Program-made: the position numbers and the translations under genes | Origin: Pohlia nutans | Lineage: Eukaryota; Streptophyta; Bryopsida; Bryales; Mniaceae | Assembly: GCA_022496805.1 (NCBI GenBank) | Contig: CM040089.1 | Span: 34,332,372-34,396,371 of the forward strand | Direction of reading: 5' to 3' | DNA: 64,000 bases | Shown: piece after piece, positions 46,900 to 58,071 of the stretch | How the letters are laid out: each line of letters starts with the position of its first letter | Numbering within the stretch: position 1 is the stretch's first letter | The notes under the pieces: model-generated | Seen by the model: only the letters and a program-made list of their open reading frames with translations | Told to the model about the DNA's origin: nothing | Databases searched by the model: none

Positions 46900-47247
46900 A
46901 TAGTTGCCACAGAAGTGATCAATGCGACAGACGGTGACTTGCAATTGAAGGAGGGGAACGCTGGGGTGTACCGAGACATCAACTTACTTGGGCCTGGGAA
47001 GAAGTACATCATCAATATCGATCCGCGCGCCACGTACCGCGAGTACGTGGTGGTGAGCACACCGGGAGGAGACAAGGTGTTCGTCACGTCGGACGATTGC
47101 ATTGACAACTCCAAGATCACCATCCTTAAGAAAGACGGGAAATACTCCTTTAAAGGGGATCCCCGGGGTGAGGCCAAGGGCGATGCAGAGCCATTAAGTG
47201 GTGGCTTCTTTGCCCGGTTTTTTAACAGGTTGTCCAGCAAGAACTGA
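46900..47247 (+). pseudogene. DUF7748-like protein, copy 2, start codon lost
   Basis: The reading frame is open and close to copy 1 over 115 codons, with a few substitutions (for example PRATYREY for PNATYREY) and a shortened region before the basic tail. The position of the copy 1 ATG reads ATA (46900-46902). An in-frame TGA lies at 46879-46881, and no Met codon occurs anywhere in the frame. Unless a non-AUG codon (for example GTG at 46915) is used, or an upstream exon supplies a start, the protein cannot be made. The frame has no stop or frameshift, so the loss is recent or the protein is still made in an unusual way. Confidence 0.75.
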
Positions 47248-47510
47248 ATTCTTACAACCAGCAAGTGGATTTGCAGTACTCAGAACTTGAAGATTATCAA
47301 GCCTGCAGAGTTAGCTTGTAAGATTCCCAGGCAGCGAAGTCATCCAACTTTGCTCTGTGGCTAAGTCTCTGTGGCTAACCCCAAGAGAAAGAACTGTATC
47401 GAAGGAAGAACTTGGATATAAATAAATAAAAAGTAACTAATACGTTGTTTCAGTGCTAGTTGTAGCTTCTTATATATTCAGAAGATTTCTTTATCATCAT
47501 CGAAACAGTA

Positions 47511-47881
47511 CACTAAATAGTATATTTAGTGTGAGGCACATTAATTGCGAACATCACTCTAAATATCAAAAAAACCTACTTTTGTAAAAACACTAATTGT
47601 GAATTCTCACACTATTTATGAAGAATAGTAACATTTTGACATTGTGATCTTTTGAAATATGGATATTTAGTGTGAGTAAGGAATGAAACTTGAGATGAAA
47701 GTTTAGATGGAAAAACTGAAATTTTAGAAATGGAATGAATCGAATTGGATGATAACTGAAATTGGATGATAAGTATGATTATCATCCAACACTAATTACC
47801 CACAAATTGACAATTAGTGTTAGACAAGGAGTAGGGGTAAGCACATTATTCATCACCTCACACTAAATATACTATTTAGTG
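47511..47881. mobile_element. TA-flanked MITE inserted in the 3' flank of DUF copy 2
   Basis: Ends CACTAAATAGTATATTTAGT and its exact reverse complement; the perfect inverted repeat is 26 bp. TA flanks both sides (47509-47510 and 47882-47883). Copy 1 reads AACAGTAGTGTACAC straight through at about 41685-41699. This gives a filled and an empty site with a clean TA duplication. Confidence 0.92.
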
Positions 47882-48178
47882 TAGTGTACACAAGACTTGG
47901 ACCTGAGATCATGTGTAGATAAGCACAACAGTCTACCTCCCATAGTATGACACTCCATAATATGAAGATATTATTGTTTCCAGCAATACACATGTGACAA
48001 GTCATTTTTGTGTTGCTTCCCAAACATGTGATAATAGAGAGGGACACGTGAGTAAACTTAGGGAGGATCATTTTCACATCAAAATGATATGCTATGGTGA
48101 TGTAGGGATTAGTTTCATTTTGATGTCAATTTGATGTAAGCTTCACATCCATGTGGTATAGGTCATTCTAATGTAAGG

Positions 48179-49312
48179 TTAACCCCTAAACGTACCAACC
48201 CTTCGAACACAAGTAGATGCTAGCTTCAAAAATAGATATTAGCATGGCTCAGATGTACAGTGGGGTACCAATCAAAATGTCGTTTTCGAATTCGCAGTGA
48301 GAAAAATTTCAGTACTGCCAACTTTGAAAGCCTCCCCAGAGCTCAAAAACTAGTATTTTACCACGAAATGTTTACCAAAGAATTATCTTTAAGTTAATTA
48401 TATGTGTGCCAAATTTCAAGGCCAAAAGATTCACGAAAACAAAGTTATTCAAAATCTACGAACATTGGTATTTTTTCACTGCTGCCAACTTTGACAGCCT
48501 CCCAAAGATTGAATAATTTTTATTTTGCCATGAAATTCTTGGAACAAAAACCTCTTTATGTTAATAACATATGATAAAAATTTCAAGGCCAAAAGATTAA
48601 TACAAAAAAAGATATTAAAAATCTACCAACATGTGATTGAGGCAACATATCTACCAACTTTGACACCAACTTTGACACCCTCCCAACGGTTGAGAATTTG
48701 TCTATTTACCATGAAATTTTTGGCACAACATGCTCTTTATGATAACAACATGCATGCAAAATTTCAAGGTCAAAACATTTATACAAAAAAAAATATTTAC
48801 AATCTACCAACGTGTATGTCCTCCTTTTGCCTCAATCACTGCTTGTAACCTAGAGGGCATGTTGGTAGATTGTTAATATCTTTTTTTGTATTAATCTTTT
48901 GGCCTTGAAATTTTTATTATATGTTATTAACATAAAGAGGTTTTTGTTCCAAGAATTTCATGGCAAAAAAATAATAATTCAATCTTTGGGAGGCTGTCAA
49001 AGTTGGCAGCAGTGAAAAAATACCAATGTTTGTAGATTTTGAATAACTTTTTTTCGGTGAATCTTTTGGCCTTGAAATTTGGCACACATATAATTAACTT
49101 AAAGATAATTCTTTGGTAAACATTTCGTGGTAAAATACTAGTTTTTGAGCTCTGGGGAGGCTTTCAAAGTTGGCAGTACTGAAATTTTTCTCACTGCGAA
49201 TTCGAAAACGACATTTTGATTGGTACCCCACTGTACATCTGAGCCATGCTAATATCTATTTTTGAAGCTAGCATCTACTTGTGTTCGAAGGGTTGGTACG
49301 TTTAGGGGTTAA
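48179..49312. mobile_element. TTAA element K (palindromic)
   Basis: It opens TTAACCCCTAAACGTACCAA and closes with the exact reverse complement. The outer palindrome reads AATGTAAGG-TTAA on the left and TTAA-CCTTACATT on the right, so K sits exactly at the axis of the flanking inverted repeat. It contains the TA-flanked element 48258-49233. Confidence 0.75.
48258..49233. mobile_element. Tc1-like foldback with long terminal repeats inside K
   Basis: The ends CAGTGGGGTACCAATCAAAA and its reverse complement are flanked by TA (48256-48257 and 49234-49235). The CAGTGGGG-type end resembles Tc1-like elements. The left arm and spacer hold about three tandem units of roughly 165-185 bp starting GCCAACTTTGA-AGCCTCCC (near 48318, 48483 and 48665). 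No transposase is seen. Confidence 0.6.
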
Positions 49313-49599
49313 CCTTACATTAGAATGACCTATACCACATGGATGTGAAGCTTACATCAAATTGACATCAAAATGAAACTAATCCCTACATCACCATAGC
49401 ATATCATTTTGATGTGAAAATGATCCTCCCTAAGTTTACTCACGTGTCCCTCTCTATTATCACATGTTTGGGAAGCAACACAAAAATGACTTGTCACATG
49501 TGTATTGCTGGAAACAATAATATCTTCATATTATGGAGTGTCATACTATGGGAGGTAGACTGTTGTGCTTATCTACACATGACATTTTGATTGGTACTG

Positions 49600-49844
49600 T
49601 ACATGGGGTGTACATGAGAGGACCATTGGAAGCATAAAATCTACCCAACAAATTTGACATACTTTTAGTTGAAGGCCTCTCCAATATTATCAACAGCTCC
49701 CCATTACAAGAGATTTATTGTGATTGGTAGAGAATTTAACGGGCTTACAAAGGTAACTTGGATGAAAGTCATCCGAGGTAGTATGAGAAAGTTGCAAGGC
49801 TTTGAATTTGTTCTTCATCCAGTTTCTGGACGTTTAGGGGTTAA
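49600..49844 (+). mobile_element. TTAA element J3, 3' fragment
   Basis: The right end CAGTTTCTGGACGTTTAGGGG with TTAA at 49841-49844 resembles the J1 right end (CCAGAAACTGGACTG...GTTTAGGGG). The left part is not recognisable, so it is either truncated by the palindrome junction or strongly diverged. Confidence 0.45.
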
Positions 49845-49892
49845 CATGTATCATTTTCATGTTAAGTTTACATCATTTTGACTTGGGACATG

Positions 49893-50480
49893 TTAACTCC
49901 TAAACATCAGAGCGTCCACAAAGTGGACAACTAAGAGATTCAAACCCTTCTCACGTTCTCATCAATTCTTGGATGAAAGTCATTCAGTTTATTGGAGATT
50001 CTTCACCAAGTTGTTGTCCTATCTAAAGGTTGGATTTATTCATACTTGATTACATAATTTTCTAAAATTACAAACGTAGAAGTATGTCAAGTCGTTGACC
50101 AAGCCAAAATTGCATTGACTGTAGTTCAAAAGTGGTCTTGCAAAAATGAGGTCATAGATTTAAAAAATACAAGAATTTCAAAGAATCACCACGTTTAAGA
50201 GTATCTCATTTCAAATTCATTCCAACAAATTTTACTCAAAAAATATTAAAATTTTGTTTGTAATCGAATTTTGAAGGAATTTTTAATTTTAACTTTCAAA
50301 TTTTATAATTAAATATTGGTGATAGTATTAGTGAATCGAACCGTACGGATGGAATCTAAAATTCAAAATCTAGAACTTTCATTTGTATATCAATTCCAAA
50401 ATATTCTTCTAAATAGTAGTTTATGATGTTTTTTCTCAATTTGTCAATTCCAGGGACACCCTGGTACGTTTAGGGGTTAA
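49893..50480 (-). mobile_element. TTAA element J2 (unbroken reference copy)
   Basis: It opens TTAACTCCTAAACATCAGAG and closes TGGTACGTTTAGGGGTTAA. The reverse complement matches both halves of J1. It lies at a TTAA of dispersed repeat N; copy N1 has one TTAA followed by TCATT at 43712-43720. Confidence 0.8.
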
Positions 50481-51265
50481 TCATTCTTTTGCTCAAAAAA
50501 AAAAATCAAGAAATTCATGTTTTGAGGAACAGACCTTATTTTTCAAAAAATATTAAATATTCGTTTGTGGGGTAGTGACCCAGCTATGGTACTACGGTAA
50601 TCAATGACTTTTTAAAAAAATCAGCAGGGTCCTGGAGCTACAATTACGAGATTGAAGGTGCATTATAGGATAATTTTCTGTTTTTGTGTTAATGCAGATA
50701 TGGCTCCAATCCGGGATTGAAGTACAATGTTTTGGCTAAGTTATGAACAACTCTTCATAAATTATTGGCTAATTTCCAGCCATGCTTAGAGCCAACAAGG
50801 GCTACTTTAAAATGCATTGTGTAAGTTTTTGGCTACATAGATATATCATTTGCATTGATTTGGGCTAGTTTACATGTGCGCAATTTTAGAGTTTTAAAGC
50901 ATCTCCTGCCAACATCCCCGCCAACCAGAATATGGTGGAGCCTTAATAAAAACCATTCCTCAATTGTACAGAATTCCAAGATTTAGAGGCTAAGGGTGTC
51001 GGCATTTACAAAAGTGGCCGGCGAATTGGAGGATTGTAGAGGATAGGTGGAACGGCCTAAAGGGAGCCTCATGTACCTTTTTGACCAGGACTTTGTTAGT
51101 GTGGGAGTGTTGTGCTATGAGGTCAAACTAGCATCTGCCTCAAAGGTCGTGACCACATCAAATGCAACAACATTGGGTGTGAACAAGACCCTGTCACGGT
51201 TGGTACTAAGAGGAAATGAATGTGCGGCAAGGGAATTTTAAGCTACCATATAGAGAATGTGCATC
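50477..51265 (+). repeat. dispersed repeat N, copy 2
   Basis: The counterpart of 43712-44520. It starts at the J2 edge, so the left part of N is either beyond J2 or missing. The frame 51047-51241 is homologous to 44277-44474 but too short to assign. Confidence 0.65.
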
Positions 51266-51469
51266 CATCCCATGAGCCTCTCTTTCAAACCATAACTAGC
51301 GGGGTAGAATAAGCGGATGATAGGAGATACTCTTAGCGTTACAACATACACACATACAAGACAATGTATATACATGCATACATACATGCTTGACAACATC
51401 CATACATGACATGATAAAATTGACTCGCTAGTGACTCACCAAAAGGACTGCAAACTCAAAAATGACTCA

Positions 51470-51883
51470 GAGCATGGCTACCTTAGCCCTCCAAATCTAG
51501 CCTCGACAAGGCAGTACAAGGGGCCTCTAAAAATAGATAAGATCCCAAAACATTTATTCCCACTGGGCTTGATCTGGCGGCCTCTAATCCATGAGCAACA
51601 TAGTATCTTTGAACAATCCGAGAGTCGGCCATACGACCAATGGTGGTCCGCCATTGCAGATAATCCTTTCATGCAATTACTTATAATAATTGTCTACCAC
51701 AGATAGCCCGCAATTTAAACGCTAGAGCAGAAGAAGGACTTCACAACCTAGCGAATGAATTATGAAATTTACAAAGACCGCGGTAGAGAGGGCCCTCGCT
51801 GACAAGGTGGTGGGGAGGATAAATTGGGCGAGCCCTCCAAAAAGGCTTGAAGCCAAAGGTCTCTTGCAATGGTGGCCATGCTA
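51470..51883. mobile_element. Harbinger-like MITE related to 17689-18177
   Basis: The ends GAGCATGGCTACC and GGTGGCCATGCTA are inverted. TCA flanks both sides (51467-51469 and 51884-51886). The ends match the element at 17689, though that one has TTA flanks. Confidence 0.6.
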
Positions 51884-52062
51884 TCACTAGATGACATGAA
51901 ACTTCATATTAAGAAGTGAGAATAAAATGATAACCTTGTGTCCCATATTAAGCTTCTTGTACCCTGAAAATAGACAACTTAACTAGTCAAATAGTGTGGA
52001 CCATCAACACACTGGTCTAGACCATAAGCCAGTAGGAGTCATAGTTTGAGCAAACATGAAGC

Positions 52063-52597
52063 TTAACCTCTAAAAGCCCAAGGCGTATTGGACAAAATAT
52101 AGACGTGTTACAATATGTGCCTTCCATATGTTTGATGAAGTTTGGTTCAATAGACAAAATTTAGGGCATCATCTCTACAAATTATCCATACAGTCAAACC
52201 TCCAAAAAAAAACTTTAGATAATCTTTTATTGAACTTAAATGCATGAACCCTTGAAACTTTGTATAAATTATAATTTTCACTTTCAAAGTTTAAAATTTA
52301 GTACGATTAGTTAAAAGTGGTTTATCTATTGTGAAATTCAAAAAATAAATAAATAAAATGATGGAGGGACATCATTACTTTCTCCAAATAGTAAATTATA
52401 TAACATTAAAACAATATTGAGGTGATCCACTTTGAAAAATTCTCCCCGGTGGAATTTAATTCAGATTGACAAAATTCAAATTGCATTGGAAAGCAGACTT
52501 GATGTAATATTTTAAAATATATTTTTTTTTTTCAAAAATCTATTTTTTGATTCCGGACAACGACCAATAAATGGTCTCTCGGGAGCTTAGGGGTTAA
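52063..52597 (-). mobile_element. TTAA element B5
   Basis: It opens TTAACCTCTAAAAGCCCAAG and closes CGGGAGCTTAGGGGTTAA. It is the reverse complement of B1, including GTTTGATGAAGTTTGGTTCA. Its right TTAA (52594-52597) is shared with I2. Confidence 0.8.
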
Positions 52598-53021
52598 TCC
52601 TTAAACGTCAAAAAGGCCCATGGGCTTCTTTTGAGAGAACAATGAAGAAAAAAGTGGAATTTTCTCAACCAAAATTGAAATGGATTGGTGCTTTGGAAAA
52701 GTGATGAAAAAACGAAGCTACATTTAGCAAATATTCAGGCTTGTTTTAGTAAATTGTACATTCTAAAAAAATTGGAAAGAGAATTGGTGGAGAGGGAGGG
52801 GAGGGAGTCGGGCAACTTGAGACCTTTGTGCATACCAGAGCTGACAGCACATACCAACGCTATTCAATAGTGTTTTTTTTTTTTTTTTTTTTTTTTTTTT
52901 CATTGAAGAATTCTTATTGGTTTTTTACGTTACTCAAGGGGTGACTATTAGAAGCAGCTCTCTAAATAAATAAAATCCTTTGGGTTGCCTGTCCAGGACT
53001 CTCTTGACGTTTAAGGGTTAA
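52594..53021 (+). mobile_element. TTAA element I2, abutting B5
   Basis: It opens TTAATCCTTAAACGTCAAAA and closes CTTGACGTTTAAGGGTTAA. It matches I1. A poly-T run of about 30 lies at 52872-52900. Confidence 0.8.
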
Positions 53022-53053
53022 TGTGGGACATATTCATAAGGCGTTGAGGAAGC

Positions 53054-53860
53054 TTAACCCTTTAGCGATTAGGGTACTGTAGCTAGGTTCACTGGATTTC
53101 ACTAGGTTTTTCCACTATGATTGATACTACCAAACATAAAATGGATTAAATTAGAAAGTAACCATATCATTGTATTATCAATTGGAGTGGAGACATTTTG
53201 CCAAAATGAGATAATCATCCAATGGTGGGATTGGAAGATCATAGTATGTCTTTGAACTATATAATGCACACTCAAAAATGAGATTTTAGAGGTTGTGTGA
53301 CTTCAAAGTTAAATAGAGTTTGGGTTATATTTTCTAAAATGAAAAGTGAAGAGGTTCAACAATGACCTATGTCAACACCTTTCCATTGCAATCTTTCATG
53401 TCAAGAACGGACTCACACATAATTATTGTGAATTTTATAAGTGAGAGTGACTTATCCATGTACTATTTAGGACAAAAATTTATACATTAAAATATGAAAG
53501 AGATTGGTACATGGATCAAGATTAGAATACAGACACTGATGGAACATGAACAAGAGAACACAATCCAAAAAGAAAAAAGATAACGAACTTCCAAACACAA
53601 GAAACACTACATAGTACGTGTGTTGTATTTGTAAGTATTTATTGTATTCTCAAGTATTTGCAATATTTTCGCGTTTTTTATAGGTATTTTGATAGTTGCA
53701 CTAATCCAAATTGAAATTTTCTTTTTTTGAAGGATGCATATTATAAATCTCCAAATCTGATCTTGACAATTCAAAATCCAATTTTTCACAAATTTTCTGT
53801 TATTTGTACTTCTAACACTCCAGTGATTATAATTTGGTTTGCTGAGCACTAAAGGGATAA
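53054..53860 (+). mobile_element. TTAA element D3 (most complete D copy)
   Basis: It opens TTAACCCTTTAGCGATTAGG and closes GAGCACTAAAGGGATAA (TTAA worn to ATAA). It matches D1 and D2 in reverse, for example AATAATTATTGTGAAT-type sequence near 53420 and the segment CAATGGTGGGATTGGAAG. Confidence 0.8.
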
Positions 53861-53899
53861 TATGGGGACAAAGGGAGGACTTGATAATATCCTTTTTCT

Positions 53900-54439
53900 T
53901 CAACCCTTTGACGCGCCTGCGTTCATATAATGAACGACGAGGAGATTGTAACCTTTCTCAACACTACATCATGTACAGTTTTTCATCCATCCAAATTTCT
54001 CTTGGTTCTTGTGCTAGTTGACTATCATTTGTATGGTATGGATCTTCAAAATAATATATTGTGATTTTTTGAAAAACAACACAACTAGTTTATGTTAAGT
54101 TTCATTCTTAATTCAAAAAGTGAGACTTTAAACATGATTTTCCAAAATAAGTAGAATCAAATAATGGGAACCATACCATCTTGTAGTGCACGTTATTCCA
54201 ATTTATAACAATATTTTCTAAATTTTTGTGTTAATTTGGGATTTTTAATTGAATTTCAAGAGAAAACCTTGCAAAATTAAGTAAATTTATATTAATAAAA
54301 GTATATGATGAATCCAACCATACCGATGTGATCTTCACATTGACATTTACAAATTCGCTTTGTACATCAACTCCATTTTTGAATTTCATCAAACATTTTA
54401 TAACGAATCTTTGAAAACAATGTTGAATCGGGACGTTAA
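53900..54439 (-). mobile_element. TTAA element C3, interrupted near its end by E
   Basis: The reverse complement of C2. It opens TCAACCCTTTGACGCGCC and reaches GTTGAATCGGGACGTTAA. At that internal TTAA (54436-54439) element E begins. The short remainder of the C end (AGGGTTAA) may lie at 54976-54983. An uninterrupted TTAA at 54128-54131 marks the empty A2 site. Confidence 0.75.
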
Positions 54440-54983
54440 TCCTTTAAAGGCCCTTAGGATCCCTTTCTACAACCCGTATTTAGCTTTATAATTGTTCAAT
54501 TCTGGTTTAATACATGAATTGTGATATATTTGAGTTAACCGAAAAGAAGCCCATCTAACCTCCCTTTTTGCTCTACTTCTAACTTGTTTCTTGAAATATA
54601 CTTGGGTTGAATAGTGTCGTGTCATAGATTGTCCCCTTGTGGGCCATGGGCTTGGAGCTTTGGTGGAAGGTGTGGGAGTCATTACGAGGTGTGGAGAAGA
54701 ATGACAGTGGCTTGCTTTAGATTGTCTCCCAACTCATCATAGACTAATTTTTGGTCTATTTATATTTCAATATGAGTTCAAGAGAAATTCAACACGAGTT
54801 TGCTAAAACTTTCCTCTTTGGGCTGACTTTTCGGTTAACTCTATTATTACATACATATTATCATTATTATTGATTTTACTTTGTACTCGAAAGTATCTGA
54901 TCATTGTTATTTTGATGAAATACCACCAAATACATAATATACTATACGGCCGCAAAGGGCTTTCGGGGCGTTCAAAGGGTTAA
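54436..54983. mobile_element. TTAA element E, with nested F2
   Basis: It opens TTAATCCTTTAAAGGCCC and closes GGGGCGTTCAAAGGGTTAA. Either the outer ends CCTTTAAAGGCCC and CCTTTGAACGCCC pair, or the true right edge is TCAA at 54972-54975 followed by the lost C3 terminus. The sequence fits both. F2 lies inside. Confidence 0.55.
54530..54843. mobile_element. TIR element F2
   Basis: The ends TTGAGTTAACCGAAAAG and CTTTTCGGTTAACTC are inverted and shared with F1 (45131-45672). The interior is shorter and different. Confidence 0.5.
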
Positions 54984-55316
54984 AAATACTTGTTTCCTCA
55001 AAATCCCCTCAGAACCCAAGTATGGTACACGAACACCGGAGCCTGTGGACCGCGGTCACCAGAACCCGCGCCGCAACACACGCTGCTCACTCCGCCATAC
55101 GCGGTGCGGAACCCATTTGTCTTCGTCTTCGTCAGACCGAAGACGCCATTCCATCCCTGCATGGCCGGGATCATGATTCTGCTACAACCCTCGTCTTGCG
55201 CTCAACAAAATGAGCCTAGCCGGGTCTCCAATGGTGCATAAATGCGGTTATGGCGTCTCTGAGCGATTAGGGTAACAGGGGTTTTCCTTTCTCGAAGCTG
55301 TTGTTGCGGATCAAGC

Positions 55317-56009
55317 ATGGTGACGACGAAGAGCCATTGGACGCAGCGGCGATGGAATTCTTGGACTCTGAAGATTGTAGTGGCTTGTTGTATTGTGTTT
55401 ATTTTTTTCTCGCCAACATTTTCTCGAAAGCTCCCTGCTGGTATGTTTCTCCTCGTTTCGTTGTGTTTTTTTTGTGATGAGTGTGTGTTAAGTTCCATAA
55501 AATAATTCAGCAATTGCACTGGGAAGCCGACAACCCTGCCTTGACAGAACTTGAGTTTTTGCAGCCTATATCCCTCCTTTTCACCTTCTTCTATCTGGTG
55601 ATGCAGACTGTTCTGTTTGTACTTAGGGGCGAGTTCTGCTCTGTTAAGTCTGGTTGTTTATAAGTGCTATAAGTTTTGCATATTTTTTATTTCCGTTTTC
55701 TGATTTTTGATTTTTGATTTTTCAGATTCAGAAACGTATTTGGGAAGGAGAGATTTGGTGGAGCGGCGGGTTGAAATGAAGAGTGAGGTGCGCGAGCGGA
55801 TTTTGGATGAGATGGAAGGAGACTCATGGGATTTAACGGATGATTATTCCACTTTCACGCATAATCACAACAAGGAAGAGGAGGCACTGAGCCCGCCGGC
55901 TTCCAAAGCAACCGTGCGCGGTACCATGCGCTACAGTCAAGACCAAGTGCCGCGGCAGTTTGCTCGTTATACCTCACAGTATGGCCATAGGCATCTTCGC
56001 GGCGTGTAA
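55317..56009 (+). CDS. small secreted protein, two exons, unknown family
   Basis: Exons 55317-55440 and 55726-56009 join through CCTGCTG/GTATGT and TTTTTCAG/ATTCAG to give 135 residues. Residues 1-36 form a signal peptide or anchor: a basic start, then a hydrophobic core IVVACCIVFIFF. The mature part begins near RKLPADSETYLGRRD, has a charged segment (VERRVEMKSEVRERILDEME), then GDSWDLTDDYSTFTHNHNKE, and a basic C-terminal tail (YTSQYGHRHLRGV). The acidic DDY, with N six residues after the Y, faintly resembles PSY-type tyrosine-sulfated peptide precursors (DY-x5-N), but the conserved H and P are missing. I do not recognise the family. Upstream 54990-55316 is GC-rich and is probably the promoter and leader. 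Confidence 0.65.
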
Positions 56010-57350
56010 AGCTCGTGACTATCCCGCATTTGAGTCAATGACTGCAGAGCATTTTTTTTGTTTCTCTCACAGGAGCTGGAGCACAACATCATCAAGGTTT
56101 TGCAATCCAGTTTGGTGCAGGAAATTCGTTAAATCAAAAGGATTTATGCGCAGTTCGGTGGATTGGATGTACATATATGAAGGTAGAGTTTGTAAGTAGT
56201 GCTTCGAACCGCTCAGGCTTTCAGCTTGGAGAGTGAGTTCATTAGGTTTATTATTATTATTGCTGGGGAGGAGCTTTCGGTACACCAAATTTGAACCCCG
56301 TCTTCTCCAATCAACTATTAGGTAGACTCGACTTTTCATTGTCTATTTTGACATGTCTAGTTGAGTACATACTGTATATGTACATGCTGATTGATTGATT
56401 GATTGATGGCAGAGCGCGTTGAGATTGTTTTCTCAACTTAGAGAACGAAGCAATATCGTCTGCGTTGCCATTGTGATTGAATGTCCATTTTCTTTTTTCG
56501 CTGATTCTTACCTTGATCAATTTGTCTGACAATCTCACGATGGTTTTGAGTTTTGATTCTTTCTTGCAGCAAGATCTTAGAGAGTGGTGTGGAGTTCACG
56601 ATCGGATGAGTCTCTTCTTACAATGAGCTCGGCAGGAAATATGGTTCTGGTATTGGGGTATGAGATTCTTTAGCTGCAGGATTAGACTGATCATGCAACA
56701 TGATGGTTTGTTGATTTGATTCTCACGAGATATAACGTTTCAGTGCTCCTTTTGCAGTTGGTAAGATTCTCACCTTAGAGTTCACATTTTGGATGCCGAT
56801 GGGGATCATGAATGCAACAAGAAATCCCATATTTTAGTTTGGTCTCAAGAATCTGTTCTTTCTTGGCCTTAGCATGAGGTTGGTGGCTTTCAGTTGGTTT
56901 GAGTGGTTTTCATTATTGTTTTTTAATGTCTTGACGTCTTGTCCCTATTTTTGGGAGGATATCAATGCAGAATGTGTTATTTGGATAGGTAGGAGTATCT
57001 ATGAAGTATCTCACTTTTTACATTGTAAAAGCATTTCTTACAAGTCACGTGTTTAGGATGAATTTGGGTGAATTTTCAACCCACGAGACAGGGACTCCAT
57101 CACAATAATGGCCTGCCTCCTGCGACCAATTCCATATCTATGATTCCATAAGACCTGGTCCCTAAATCCACAAATGGCGTAGATTCGGACCGTATCACAG
57201 CAGGAAACCCTGAAGCAATTCTCCCTACCACACGAATGAAAAGGCCTGTGATTGGATGAACCTTATCTCCATCCACCAACATTCGTTGAAGTCACCAAAG
57301 TCACACAGTTAACGTAGAGGCTTGAGGCATCCATTCCACATGTACGACCT
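56010..57350. other. 3' flank of the small secreted-protein gene, no further gene seen
   Basis: Probable 3' UTR at first, then moderately AT-rich DNA. A (TTGA)n run lies at about 56388-56406. Frames are short and unsupported. Confidence 0.4.
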
Positions 57351-57354
57351 CTTA

Positions 57355-58068
57355 GGACGGCTTTCCATGTAGAGCCTGAACCCGCAGGCTGATGTCATGC
57401 AGAGCATCTTTACCCAAAATTCAAGGTCCTTCATTAATACTTCTACCACGTGGCATTACATATTTGGTGTAGCAGGCCCTTCAGGATAGAGTTTTAGCTA
57501 TTACAGATCTTGTAAACCAAAAATGCAAGACCAAAACACCTGCTGAATGACTATTAACACATGAAGAAATAAAGACATTTTCACATGGGATTTCATTTGG
57601 GAAGTGGAACAAAATTCCCACAGTTGTAATTTTCTTGGAATGATTACATAACATTCAGTAGCCTTTGTAACTGCTGCCTTCCCCCAACAGAATGATGTGG
57701 GATATTCCACATCACATCAATAACTATGAGGTGGCATTAAGCAAGAGCAATCAACCATGGTGAATAGTAATCAAAAGCACTCACTCAATCACAGTTCAAC
57801 GGTGCTTTGTAATTGTTTATTTGATTGAATAGTCCATTCAATTACATCACTCCATATATAAAGGCGGATGAAATTAAAAGGCACCTTCTTGGAAGGCTAT
57901 TGAATGTTATGTATAGTGTATTTTTGATCTGGGAAAGTTACAATTGTGGGAAATTTTTCCGCATTTCCTATATAGGAATCTTGTATTTATCTCCCTGTGT
58001 AATGCATCAACCTTCCTGTTGATACGACGTCACACATGCAGGTTCAGGCTCTATATGGAAACCCGTCC
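57355..58068. mobile_element. Harbinger-like element, 714 bp
   Basis: The ends GGACGGCTTTCCATGTAGAG and CTCTATATGGAAACCCGTCC are inverted repeats with two mismatches and continue with CCTGAACC and GGTTCAGG. TTA flanks both sides (57352-57354 and 58069-58071). No transposase frame. Confidence 0.8.
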
Positions 58069-58071
58069 TTA

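Larger units (their letters stand above)
45725..48030 (+). repeat. duplicated block, copy 2, containing the start-less DUF gene
   Basis: The counterpart of 39905-42070. It begins within CTCCAAACCTTCGGA-type sequence. It contains a 59-bp TTAA insert (46611-46669) near the transcription start and a 371-bp TA-flanked MITE (47511-47881) after the CDS. Confidence 0.9.
47909..49582. repeat. large palindrome, two 725-bp arms around a 224-bp spacer
   Basis: Arms 47909-48633 and 48858-49582 pair base for base with constant coordinate sum 97491 at every point checked (47909/49582, 48179/49312 and 48631/48860). There is therefore no net insertion or deletion. Only scattered mismatches were seen. Each arm contains 270 bp of flank, one end of TTAA element K, and one end of the inner TA element. 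Confidence 0.93.
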
